From NCBI RefSeq assembly GCF_027213945.1, contig NZ_JAPWGW010000005.1, forward strand, positions 171,841-235,840: a DNA stretch of 64,000 bases, given 5' to 3'. Position 1 is the first letter of the stretch, and each line of letters opens with the position of its first letter. The stretch comes from Henriciella marina. Lineage in GTDB: Bacteria; Pseudomonadota; Alphaproteobacteria; Caulobacterales; Hyphomonadaceae. Shown in pieces: positions 53,167-61,403 of this stretch. The translations under genes and the position numbers were made by a program. A model generated the notes under the pieces. The model was not told where the DNA came from and ran no database searches. It saw nothing but the letters and a program-made list of their open reading frames with translations.

Positions 53167-55379
53167 CACGCCACCTCAAAATGGACACACCGGCAACCGC
53201 GCGGCTTCTCGATGAGCTGCCGAGCCGATTGACCGGCAAGCCGATGGACCGACCCGATGGGCCAAAGAAAGTCGCAGGCAAAGCCACTTACGCCCATGAG
53301 TGGGAGATCGAAGGAAAAACCTTCGGTGTCCTCGCCCGCGCACCCATATCGAAAGGCAAGTTGGTGCGCATCGATAAATCTTCCGTCGAGAGCCTGCCCG
53401 GCATCCTCGGCGTCTTCAGTGAAGACCGCTTCCTGCGTAACCCAGCCCAAGGCACCGCGAACGAAGCCCCGATCCAGGGCGTGTCCGAAATCTCTTACTT
53501 TGGCCAGCCAATCGCGCTCGTTGTCGCTGAAACCTTTGAGCAGGCACGCCACGGTGCCCATATGCTTGAACTGGTGTGCGAGGCAGATAGCCACGGCGTA
53601 TTCGACCCCGAAGCCAACAACATTTCACCGGAGAAACCCGAAGACGACCAGCTCGATCAGGGCGATCTCGACAAGGCGATGGCAGAAGCGGCCTTTACGG
53701 TGGACTCCACCTATCGCACGCCAAATCACAACAGCGCTGCCATGGAGCCGCACTGCTCCATCGCCAGCTGGGAGGGTGATCAGCTCACCCTTCACGGCAG
53801 CTATCAGATGGTGAAGTACAATGTGAATGAACTCGCCGACTCCCTTGGTATTGAACCAGAAAAAGTCCGTATACTGTCGCCTTTCGTCGGCGGCGGGTTT
53901 GGCTCAAAACTCGGCATCGCGCCCGAGGCCGTCGCTGCGGCGATCGCGGCAAAGGAAATCGGCCGCCCCGTCTGTGTGACGCTCACTCGTCAGCAGGTCT
54001 TCGAGAATGTCATGCGCCGGTCGGAGTCGCGACAGCGCCTGCGCCTCGCCGCAGATGAGACAGGCAAGCTGACGGGCCTTGGTCATGAATGCCTTGTCTC
54101 AAACCTGCCCGGCGAGACCTTTCATGAGCCGGTCATTCAGGCGACGCATTTTATCTATGGCGGCGAAAACCGACGTCTCAGCATCGAGGTTGCCCGCCTC
54201 AACCGTATGTGCGCGGGCTCCGTTCGCGCCCCCGGCGAGGCGATCGGGATGCAGGTGCTCGAGAATGCGATGGACGAGCTCGCCCACACATCCGGCATCG
54301 ACCCAGTTGAGCTTCGTAAGCGCAATATTCCCGACACCCATCCAGAAGAAGGCATGCCTTATAGTTCACGCCCCTTTGCCGAAGCCCTTGACGAAGGCGC
54401 AAAACGCTTCGGCTGGGACAAGCGCAATCCAGAGCCTGGCAAACAGCGCGAAGGCGAATGGTTGATCGGCATGGGCATGGCCGCAGCCGCCCGCGTCAAC
54501 ATGCTGATGGAATCGAAAGCCCGCGTGAAGCTGAAGGATGACGGGACTGCCATTGTCGAAACCGACATGACCGATATCGGCACCGGCACCTATGCAATTC
54601 TCACCCAGCTCTGCTGCGACATGCTGGGCCTTGCGCCAGAGCAGGTTGATACACGCCTCGGCGACAGCAACTTCCCCAAGGCGTCCGGTTCCGGTGGCTC
54701 TTTCGGTGCGTCCTCCTCCGGGTCGTCTGTCTACCTCGCCTGTCAGGACATTCGCGGCGAGCTTGCCCGCAGGCTGGGTTGCGATGAAGACGCGCTTCAC
54801 CTGAACGGTGGCAAAGCCTCCGGCAGCGGCCAGGAAGTCAGCCTGACAGACCTGCTCGCTGGCGAAACCATTGAAGGCGAAGGCCATATCGAGCCTGGTA
54901 AAACGATGGAAAAGGTGCAGCAAGCGACCTATGGCTCATACTTCGCCGAGGTCGCCGTCAACGCCGTGACAGGTGAAACCCGCGTACGCCGTATGCTTGG
55001 CGTGTTCGGGGCAGGCCGTATCCTCAACCACAAGACAGCGACGTCGCAATGCTATGGCGGCATGACCTGGGGCATCGGCATGGCGCTTCACGAGGCGATG
55101 GAATTCGACCCGCGCGACGGCCACGTCGTCAACAACGACTTTGCCGAGTACCACGTGCCGGTCAATCTCGATGTGCCGCAGCTCGACGTTGTCTTGCTCG
55201 AGGAGCGCGATGACTGGGCAAGCCCCATACAGGCCAAGGGCCTGGGTGAGCTTGGTCTTTGCGGCGCGGGCGCGGCAGTTACCAACGCCATCTTCAATGC
55301 AACCGGCGTCCGGGTTCGCGAGTATCCAGCAACCCTGGACAAGATCCTGGACGGCCTGCCGGAACTGCAGCCAGCCTGA
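53163..55379 (+). CDS. Molybdopterin-binding catalytic subunit (PaoC-like aldehyde oxidoreductase)
   Basis: A 738-residue catalytic subunit, close to E. coli PaoC (732). The N-terminal domain begins LTGKPMDRPDGPKKVAGKAT (residues 20-40). Cofactor-binding segments include LSPFVGGGFGSKLGIAPEAV (around 238-257), CAGSVRAPGEAIGMQVLENA (around 350-370) and SGSGGSFGASSSGSSVYLAC (around 508-528). The catalytic Glu is in IQAKGLGELGLCGAGAAVTN near residue 690. It oxidises aldehydes or N-heterocycles with water. No maturation chaperone (PaoD/XdhC) is adjacent, so it must be encoded elsewhere. Confidence 0.92.
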   Translation: MTRHLKMDTPATARLLDELPSRLTGKPMDRPDGPKKVAGKATYAHEWEIEGKTFGVLARAPISKGKLVRIDKSSVESLPGILGVFSEDRFLRNPAQGTANEAPIQGVSEISYFGQPIALVVAETFEQARHGAHMLELVCEADSHGVFDPEANNISPEKPEDDQLDQGDLDKAMAEAAFTVDSTYRTPNHNSAAMEPHCSIASWEGDQLTLHGSYQMVKYNVNELADSLGIEPEKVRILSPFVGGGFGSKLGIAPEAVAAAIAAKEIGRPVCVTLTRQQVFENVMRRSESRQRLRLAADETGKLTGLGHECLVSNLPGETFHEPVIQATHFIYGGENRRLSIEVARLNRMCAGSVRAPGEAIGMQVLENAMDELAHTSGIDPVELRKRNIPDTHPEEGMPYSSRPFAEALDEGAKRFGWDKRNPEPGKQREGEWLIGMGMAAAARVNMLMESKARVKLKDDGTAIVETDMTDIGTGTYAILTQLCCDMLGLAPEQVDTRLGDSNFPKASGSGGSFGASSSGSSVYLACQDIRGELARRLGCDEDALHLNGGKASGSGQEVSLTDLLAGETIEGEGHIEPGKTMEKVQQATYGSYFAEVAVNAVTGETRVRRMLGVFGAGRILNHKTATSQCYGGMTWGIGMALHEAMEFDPRDGHVVNNDFAEYHVPVNLDVPQLDVVLLEERDDWASPIQAKGLGELGLCGAGAAVTNAIFNATGVRVREYPATLDKILDGLPELQPA

Positions 55380-55407
55380 GCTCCGCGCCGATCCTTTTGA
55401 CCAGCGC

Positions 55408-55743
55408 TCAAGCTGTGGCGAGAACGTGCTCCTCGCCCCAGTCCTTCAGCGCCATCAGGATCGGCCGCAGGCTCTCACCTTTTTCGGTGAGGCTGTATTC
55501 AACCTTGGGCGGCACCACCGGATAGACTTCCCGGTGGATGAGACCGGCAGCCTCAAGCTCCCTAAGCTGCTTGGTCAGCATGCGTTGGGTTACGCCGCCG
55601 ACATCGCGTTGCAGCTCATTGAAGCGCTTCACGCCATCGAGCAGGTGGAACAGGGTCACACCTTTCCACTTGCCCCCAATCTGCTCGAGCGCGGCTTCCA
55701 CCGGGCAGCCGCCAGAGCAATCATATTCCGTAAATCGTGTCAT
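55408..55743 (-). CDS. HxlR family transcriptional regulator
   Basis: A 111-residue winged-helix regulator. I prefer the ATG at 55743 ([20 protein letters not shown]), which gives the normal family length; a longer frame begins at 55839. Core features are [19 protein letters not shown] (around 17-35), [20 protein letters not shown] (recognition helix, around 51-70) and [20 protein letters not shown] (wing). The N-terminal Cys residues (9 and 13) are placed where HypR/YodB-type sensors react with quinones, aldehydes or disulfide stress. It is divergent from the DUF4437, nitroreductase and SDR genes and converges with the aldehyde oxidoreductase operon. Confidence 0.9.
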   Translation of the reverse strand: MTRFTEYDCSGGCPVEAALEQIGGKWKGVTLFHLLDGVKRFNELQRDVGGVTQRMLTKQLRELEAAGLIHREVYPVVPPKVEYSLTEKGESLRPILMALKDWGEEHVLATA

Positions 55744-55866
55744 GAGGGCAAATGGTCCACAGTATACTTTTTGTGCGTATAGGCCAAAAAAGTGCGTTCT
55801 TGTTAAGTTCGAGGGTATCGCTAAATCGGACGGCGTCAACCAGACGAAGCCACACGGACGATACCA

Positions 55867-56748
55867 ATGGCTGGAAAACGGGACATCTCCTTCATCCGCG
55901 CAATTCGCTCAGGAATAGGCGCTGCGGTCCTTGCCACTGCGGCCGCGCCAATGGCTCTTGCGGACCCCGACAGCGATGCGACAGAGATCGTATATTCAGA
56001 CGAAATTGAATGGGGCGCGCTAAACCCCGCTCGCGGCGATAACAGCCCACGCGCTGGCAACCTATGGGGAGACCGGGCCGCGGACGGCGCTTCAGGCTTT
56101 CTGGCTCGCTTCAATGAAGGTTTCGCATCCCCGCCGCACATACATAATGTCACCTATCGCGGTGTCGTGATCAGCGGCGAAATCCACAATGACGACCCCG
56201 GCGCCGCTGATATGTGGCTGCCGAAGGGCTCATTCTGGACGCAGCCTGCGGGCGAGGCTCACATCACCGCAGCCTCCGGCGCGACCAACATCGCTTATGT
56301 CGAAATCGATGAGGGGCCATACCTCGTCCAGCCTGAAGAAGAAGCGTTCGACAATGGCGAGCGGCCTGTCAATATCGAAACCGGCAACCTCGTCTGGCTC
56401 GGCGCTGACAGCCTCAACTGGACACCGGCCCGCGACGGCGCGGCGAACGGTGCTGAAGTCGCGTTCCTCTGGGGGCAGCCGGGCGCGGCTGAAGACAGCG
56501 GCTATATGCTCCGGCTCCAGGACGGATTTAGCGGCACGCTCACCCATGAAGGGGGCCAGCTTCGTGCGGTCCTGATCGACGGCGAACTTGATTTCGCCAG
56601 TGCTGACCGGACGCTCCAGACCGGCGGCTATTTCGGCACCACCGGGCAGGCAAGCCAGTCGCTGACCTGCGCAGCCGAAGACACCTGTCTCATCTATGTT
56701 CGCGCCAGTGACCGCTTCACTCTCTCTGCTGATGTTGCCCAGCAGTAG
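55867..56748 (+). CDS. Secreted DUF4437 cupin-like protein
   Basis: A 293-residue exported protein with a signal peptide (about residues 1-35, ending near MALAD). Two cupin-like halves are visible: [20 protein letters not shown] opens the first, [20 protein letters not shown] carries its His residues, and [20 protein letters not shown] opens the second with [19 protein letters not shown]. This matches DUF4437, whose enzymatic role is unknown. It is divergent from the HxlR regulator and 44 bp upstream of a nitroreductase gene, so it is probably part of the HxlR-controlled set. Confidence 0.82.
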   Translation: MAGKRDISFIRAIRSGIGAAVLATAAAPMALADPDSDATEIVYSDEIEWGALNPARGDNSPRAGNLWGDRAADGASGFLARFNEGFASPPHIHNVTYRGVVISGEIHNDDPGAADMWLPKGSFWTQPAGEAHITAASGATNIAYVEIDEGPYLVQPEEEAFDNGERPVNIETGNLVWLGADSLNWTPARDGAANGAEVAFLWGQPGAAEDSGYMLRLQDGFSGTLTHEGGQLRAVLIDGELDFASADRTLQTGGYFGTTGQASQSLTCAAEDTCLIYVRASDRFTLSADVAQQ

Positions 56749-56792
56749 CTCTCCGAACTCACCACCAATAACTTAAGTAACAGGATCCTCCC

Positions 56793-57482
56793 ATGACCCA
56801 ACTTGCAACTGACATCCGCCCGGACATCATTGATGTCGCCAAGACCCGCTATACGGCCAAGGCCTTCGACGCGTCGAAGACCATTCCCGCCGATATCGTT
56901 GAGAAACTGAAAGCGCTGCTGCAATACAGCCCGTCGAGCACCAATGTTCAGCCCTGGCACTTCATTCTCGCCGCGACGCCAGAAGGCAAAGTACGCGTCG
57001 CGAAATCGACAGAGGAGAAGTTTCCCTTCAATACCCAGTCACTTCTCGATGCCTCGCACACCGTCGTTTTCGCCAGCCGCATCGCGGCCGATGAGGCCTA
57101 CATGCTCGACGTGCTCGAGCAGGAAGACAGGGACGGCCGGTTTGATTTCGACAAGGATACGCTGAAGCCGCAAATGCACGGTGCCCGCAATCTGTTCGCG
57201 AACATTCACAAGCATGACCTGAAGGACTTCCAGCACTGGATGGACAAGCAGGTCTACCTGAACATTGGCCAGTTCATGCTCGGCGCGGCCGCGCTTGGCG
57301 TAGATGCCCGCCCGATGGAAGGTATCGACACGAAAGTGCTCGATGAAGAATTCGGTCTCCGGGAAAAGGGCTATACCAGCCTTGTGGTCATCGCGCTCGG
57401 CTACCGCGATGAAGCAAATGACTTCAACGCAAAGACGCCGAAATCGAGACTTCCTCTGTCTGTTACGCTGACCGAGGTCTGA
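56793..57482 (+). CDS. nfsB: Oxygen-insensitive NAD(P)H nitroreductase (NfsB-like)
   Basis: A 229-residue FMN nitroreductase/dihydropteridine reductase-type enzyme, near E. coli NfsB (217). Key segments are RYTAKAFDASKTIPADIVEK, LLQYSPSSTNVQPWHFILAA (FMN phosphate contacts, around 48-67), HTVVFASRIAADEAYMLDVL, and the C-terminal GYTSLVVIALGYRDEANDFN. It reduces quinones, nitroaromatics and flavins by two electrons in the cytosol. It follows DUF4437 by 44 bp in the same orientation, near an HxlR regulator whose relatives control such reductases. Confidence 0.92.
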   Translation: MTQLATDIRPDIIDVAKTRYTAKAFDASKTIPADIVEKLKALLQYSPSSTNVQPWHFILAATPEGKVRVAKSTEEKFPFNTQSLLDASHTVVFASRIAADEAYMLDVLEQEDRDGRFDFDKDTLKPQMHGARNLFANIHKHDLKDFQHWMDKQVYLNIGQFMLGAAALGVDARPMEGIDTKVLDEEFGLREKGYTSLVVIALGYRDEANDFNAKTPKSRLPLSVTLTEV

Positions 57483-57689
57483 TCCAGACAGGCAGCAGCC
57501 GGGGACGGGGCACTTCGAACGCCCGGTTCCCGGCGGTTACTAGAACTATTGCAGCAGGTCCGTCTGTTTCATTCTGAACTCCTTTCACCAATAGCTACGG
57601 GCCTGCGGCCACCCTGCTGAAAACAAGGGCTTTCAACCTGAAACGCAGATCAGCTGGACCCGGCGGCTGCCAGACAAAAGGCATTTTCC

Positions 57690-58493
57690 ATGAAAACCAT
57701 TCTTCTCACCGGCGCCACGGACGGTATCGGCCTCGAAACAGCGAAGCGGCTGCTGGAACAGGGACACAAACTGCTTCTGCATGGCCGCAATCCTCAGAAG
57801 CTTGCCGCCCTTCGCGCCGAATTCACAAACGCCCATGGCGAGGACAGGGTCGAGACCTGTGTCGCTGATTTGAGCGATCTCAAGGCCGTGGCTGCCATGG
57901 CCGACACCATCCTCGCCGCGCATGATCGTGTCGATGTCCTCGTCAACAATGCCGGTGTCTTCAAGACGCCTGACCCTGTCACGCCCGGCGGTCTCGATGT
58001 GCGCTTCGTCGTCAACACGCTCGCCCCGATGCTGCTGTCGCGGCGTCTGGCACCGATCATTGCGCCGGGCGGGCGGATCGTGAACCTGTCCTCGGCGGCG
58101 CAGGCATCTGTCGACTTCGACGCCCTGCAGGGGCACAAAAAGCTGGCAGACAATGCCGCCTACGCACAGAGCAAGCTCGCCCTCACCATGTGGTCAAACC
58201 AGTATGCGGATGAAGTCAGCGTCGAGGGTATCATGGTCGTCGCGGTCAATCCCGGGTCATTGCTCGCGACCAAAATGGTCAAGGAAGGATATGGCATCCC
58301 GGGCAGCGATATCGGCATTGGCGCCGGAATACTGGTGCGGGCCGCCCTGTCTGATGAGTTCGCTGACGCGTCGGGCAAATATTTCGACAATGACAGCGGC
58401 CGCTTTGCCGATCCTCACCCTGACGCCATGGATGCAGACCAGCGTCGGCAACTGGTCGACGTGCTCGACACCTTGCTGGCGCGAGAGGGCTAA
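57690..58493 (+). CDS. Short-chain dehydrogenase/reductase (SDR)
   Basis: A 267-residue NAD(P)-dependent oxidoreductase. The cofactor motif TGATDGIGLETAKRLLEQGH is at residues 7-26, NNAGVF near 88, and the catalytic Ser, Tyr and Lys are in RIVNLSSAAQASV and NAAYAQSKLALTMWSNQYAD (around 153-172). The Arg in LLHGRN after the second strand suggests NADPH preference. It lies 207 bp downstream of the nitroreductase; the gap has an imperfect hairpin (57498-57538) but no T run. It may belong to the same detoxification group. The substrate is unknown. Confidence 0.9.
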   Translation: MKTILLTGATDGIGLETAKRLLEQGHKLLLHGRNPQKLAALRAEFTNAHGEDRVETCVADLSDLKAVAAMADTILAAHDRVDVLVNNAGVFKTPDPVTPGGLDVRFVVNTLAPMLLSRRLAPIIAPGGRIVNLSSAAQASVDFDALQGHKKLADNAAYAQSKLALTMWSNQYADEVSVEGIMVVAVNPGSLLATKMVKEGYGIPGSDIGIGAGILVRAALSDEFADASGKYFDNDSGRFADPHPDAMDADQRRQLVDVLDTLLAREG

Positions 58494-58629
58494 AAAGCAG
58501 CGGTCGACCATTTAAGCTGCAAGCTGGCGCGCCTGACAGGTCGCTTGCGCGCGCTCGCGAATTCCCCCGCGCTCCATGGACTTGAAGTCAGGTCTATCGC
58601 ATTCTCCAGCAGCACGAGGGGGAAATGCG

Positions 58630-60408
58630 ATGCGATCCAGACGCCATGCTATGCTGGGGGCCGCTCTCGGCACCTTGATGCTCTCCTCCTGTGTGTCCGG
58701 GGAAGGGGCGGACAGTGACGCGCCGACACCTGCCTTCATCGATCCGCTGATCCTGTCCCAGAATCGCTGCGGCGGGCAGGCCAAACCAATTGGCGCTGAA
58801 GATAAAACTACTGCCGCGCCGCTGAAGGCGAGCTTCGATTTCGAGGCGCCATTCGCCCTGCCGGATCAGGTCATCAACCATTTCCATTACCCGGTCACAA
58901 CGAAGAGCGCACGCGCCCAGACATGGTTCGACACCGGTCTCTCGCACATGGCCAACTTCAACCATGATGAAGCCATTGCGGCTTTCCGGGAGGCTCAGCG
59001 GCTCGACCCGGACTGTGCCATGTGTTTCTGGGGAGAGGGGCTCGCCTTCGGCAGCAATATTAACGCGCCCTTCGTTCCGGCACGTGGCGCGGCCGGGCTG
59101 ATCGCAGCGCGGGAAGCCGCGGCGAAGGCCTCTTCCATTTCTGAAAAGGAAGCAGCCCTCATCTCTGCGCTGGAGGCCCGCTACCGCCAGAATGAGACGG
59201 GGGAGGTCGATGAAGACGCCGAAACCTATGCCGACAGGATGGATATCGTTTCGCGCCGCTATGGCGATGACAAGCTGATCCTCGCACTGGCAGCCGAAGC
59301 GAATATGAACACCCAGCCCTGGGACTATTGGCAGGCCGGCGCGCGCATGCCGAAGGGGCGGACGGCTCGCACGCTTGAACTGCTCGATACGGCTCTCGCG
59401 ATCGACTCGGACTATGCCCCGCCAATCCATCTCTACATCCACGCCACGGAAGCCTCAGTGGACCCGTTCCGGGCTGAAGCATATGCCGACAGGCTGCACG
59501 CACAGGATCTTGGCATCGGCCATATCGTCCATATGCCCTCCCATATCTATCTGCGGCTTGGGCGCTGGAAAAAGGCCATTCAGGCAAACATCGACGCCAT
59601 CGCCGCCGATGAAGCCTATATCGCGGAAAGCGCAAATGGCGGTTTCTATGGCGCTGTCTACTATCCGCATAATGTGCACTTCGTGATCGCCAACGCCCAG
59701 CTTGGCGGAGATGCTGCGACGGCGCTTTCCATGGCGGACAAGCTATCAGGCATCGTGACGATAGACCCTGCGTCTTCATCCCCTTTCGGGGAGCGTGTCG
59801 CGGCGGCTGAGCTGTTCACGCTCGTCCAATTCGGGTCCGCTGCGGACGTGCTCCAATATGAAGCGCCGTCATCGGCCCATCTCTTTGCACAGATGGCCTG
59901 GCATCATGCCCGGGGCGTCGTTCATGCGAGACAGGGCGCGCTGGACGATGCGCGCGTTGACCTTGCGGCCCTGCGCGCACTGCCAGAGGTCGAGGGCTTC
60001 GATACCTACACGGTGCGCGGCGCACCTTTGCCGCGCCTCGTGGAAATTGCCACCCATGTTCTTGAGGGCCGCATCGCCGCAGCTGAAGGCGATTACGCGG
60101 CGGCCATCGACGCATTGGAGACTGCGGCCACCGCGCAGGAAAAACTCCCCTATTTCGAACCAGCCTGGTGGTATTTTCCTACCCGGCAATCACTCGGCGC
60201 CTACCTTCTCATGGACGGGCAGACTGACCGCGCCGAACGCGAATTCTTTAAGACCCTGATCGAGTCGCCAAACAACGCCTATGCGCTGTTTGGCCTCGCT
60301 GAAAGTTACGCAGCTAAGGGTAATGAGCGCTCTGAAGCCTATGCGAGACACCTGTTCAATGAGGCATGGCTAGGGGGTGAAGACGCACCCACACTGGAAG
60401 ACCTGTAA
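58630..60408 (+). CDS. TPR-repeat lipoprotein
   Basis: A 592-residue exported protein from the ATG at 58630, preceded by AGGGGG. The lipobox LSSC ends at residue 19. Tetratricopeptide-like repeats are clear: MANFNHDEAIAAFREAQRLD with PDCAMCFWGEGLAFGSN next (around 110-145), HIYLRLGRWKKAIQANIDAI (around 305-325) and LLMDGQTDRAEREFFKTLIE (around 525-545) with YALFGLAESYAAKGN. A CAMCFWG motif provides two Cys residues. It probably scaffolds envelope proteins. The exact family role is unknown. It ends at the start of a 1-kb non-coding region. Confidence 0.82.
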   Translation: MRSRRHAMLGAALGTLMLSSCVSGEGADSDAPTPAFIDPLILSQNRCGGQAKPIGAEDKTTAAPLKASFDFEAPFALPDQVINHFHYPVTTKSARAQTWFDTGLSHMANFNHDEAIAAFREAQRLDPDCAMCFWGEGLAFGSNINAPFVPARGAAGLIAAREAAAKASSISEKEAALISALEARYRQNETGEVDEDAETYADRMDIVSRRYGDDKLILALAAEANMNTQPWDYWQAGARMPKGRTARTLELLDTALAIDSDYAPPIHLYIHATEASVDPFRAEAYADRLHAQDLGIGHIVHMPSHIYLRLGRWKKAIQANIDAIAADEAYIAESANGGFYGAVYYPHNVHFVIANAQLGGDAATALSMADKLSGIVTIDPASSSPFGERVAAAELFTLVQFGSAADVLQYEAPSSAHLFAQMAWHHARGVVHARQGALDDARVDLAALRALPEVEGFDTYTVRGAPLPRLVEIATHVLEGRIAAAEGDYAAAIDALETAATAQEKLPYFEPAWWYFPTRQSLGAYLLMDGQTDRAEREFFKTLIESPNNAYALFGLAESYAAKGNERSEAYARHLFNEAWLGGEDAPTLEDL

Positions 60409-60455
60409 CTGGAAGTCATTCATCGCACCGCGCCGGTGCCTCCCGAAGCCCCTGC

Positions 60456-60680
60456 GTCCTTCGACAGGCTCAGGATGAGGGGCAGGGGTCCATGGTGCTC
60501 TGGTTCAACGTAAACGCTTTCCCCTCTCCCTTGGGAGAGGGGCTAGGGGTGAGGGGGCGCGACTTCTCAAAGTCATTATGCGTTGCAGCGATGTTCCCGC
60601 TCATCGCTGCAAGCCAATGCGCCCGATGAAAAGCAAGTCCCCCCTCATCCCCGGCCCTTCTCCCAGCGGGAGAAGGGAGA
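60456..60680. repeat. Cluster of intergenic palindromic repeats
   Basis: Between the TPR gene and the structured block at 60741 there are three repeat types. TTCGACAGGCTCAGGATGAG (about 60459-60478) is a sequence I know as a frequent intergenic repeat in Caulobacterales relatives. CCTCTCCC at 60523-60530 pairs with GGGAGAGG at 60533-60540. CCCTTCTCCC at 60655-60664 pairs with GGGAGAAGGG at 60668-60677. The flanks of the last two (AGGGGTGAGGGGG and CCCCCTCATCCCC) are inverted relative to each other, as in REP doublets. Confidence 0.75.
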
Positions 60681-60740
60681 AGTAAAAATCCATCCCCACC
60701 CTCTAGAGCCCGGCCCATACTAAACGCCTCCCATTACCAG

Positions 60741-61146
60741 ACAGGGCGGTCCGGACCGTCCGGGTGGAGATGGTTCTCGCGATGCTGAGGCCAGCCGGAA
60801 AGACCCCGGCAGGTCTTCAGCAAAACGGGAAGGCTCATGCGCGGCAATTGCCGCCCATGAGTGGAGTGCGAAGGAGACGAGTGCTGCCGGCATGGGACTA
60901 ACGGCCCTGCCAATGGCGGTCCGCGCTATCCACTTGTCCAGTCAGGCGACGGCTCGCCTTTCTGAGTCCTCTGGGCGGCCCGCGTCAAACGAGCGGGCAA
61001 TTCTTCGCAGGGCGCGTCCATGGCGCACGCTCTACAGCCACGCCGAAAGGCTGGCATTACCTATAGCGTCCTCCCTGGACGCGCCCGGCCCTGTCACCTC
61101 AGGGCGAGACTGCAAGCGCACCGCCAGCGGGAAAGCCCGCATGGCG
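60741..61146. other. Highly structured non-coding block, possible RNA gene
   Basis: No convincing gene is present between 60409 and 61403. This 400-bp part is dense in hairpins: CGGTCCGGACCG at 60747-60758; AAGACC/GGTCTT at 60800-60805 and 60812-60817; a 28-bp palindrome at 60834-60861 with core GCGGCAATTGCCGC; an 11-bp long-range stem GGGCGCGTCCA (61010-61020) with TGGACGCGCCC (61076-61086) enclosing CAGCC/GGCTG; CCCTG/CAGGG at 61089-61104; and CGCCAGCGGG paired with CCCGC-A-TGGCG at 61122-61146. I see no RNase P, tmRNA, SRP or cobalamin-riboswitch core motifs on either strand. It could be an unrecognised structured RNA or an old mobile-element remnant. Direction is undetermined. Confidence 0.4.
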
Positions 61147-61174
61147 ATATAGGTGTTTGAGTTGAGATGGTCCG

Positions 61175-61255
61175 CTCACCCCGGCGCAGGCCGGGGTCTC
61201 GTGAAGCAGGCTCTGCGCTCGATTTGGCTGAGATCCCGGCCTGCGCCGGGATGAG
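61175..61255. repeat. Inverted pair of CCGGCGCAGGCCGG-type repeats
   Basis: CCCCGGCGCAGGCCGGGG at 61179-61196 and CCCGGCCTGCGCCGGG at 61235-61250, extended by CTCAC...GTCTC and GAGAT...GATGAG arms, are the same repeat in opposite orientation about 30 bp apart. Such CCGGC-rich palindromes recur between genes in many alphaproteobacteria. They precede the alkyl sulfatase gene by 150 bp. Confidence 0.75.
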
Positions 61256-61403
61256 CGGTTGTATGAGACGCTGCAGCCCTAAGCCCGCGCCATGTGCCGC
61301 GCCAACGCCGACCCGGGGCCAAACCTGAAAGAACGAATTACCCTTCCGCAACACGAGCAGCGCGAATAGGCTCGTTGCAAAATATGCCGGGAGGAAAAAT
61401 CGC

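Noticed and set aside
57498..57538. Terminator after the nitroreductase gene
   Set aside because: GCCGGGGA and TTCCCGGC form only an imperfect stem with a long loop and there is no T run.
60741..61146. RNase P RNA, two-piece tmRNA, SRP RNA or cobalamin riboswitch
   Set aside because: I looked for GAAAGTCCGGGC, a tag-coding frame resembling AANDNFAEEF, GGTCCGGAAGGAAGCAGCC-like and GGTGnAA/GCnACTGT cores on both strands and found none.
60892..61152. An 86-codon open frame inside the structured non-coding block
   Set aside because: It has no good ribosome-binding site, lies across several perfect hairpins, and its product has no recognisable motif or typical composition.
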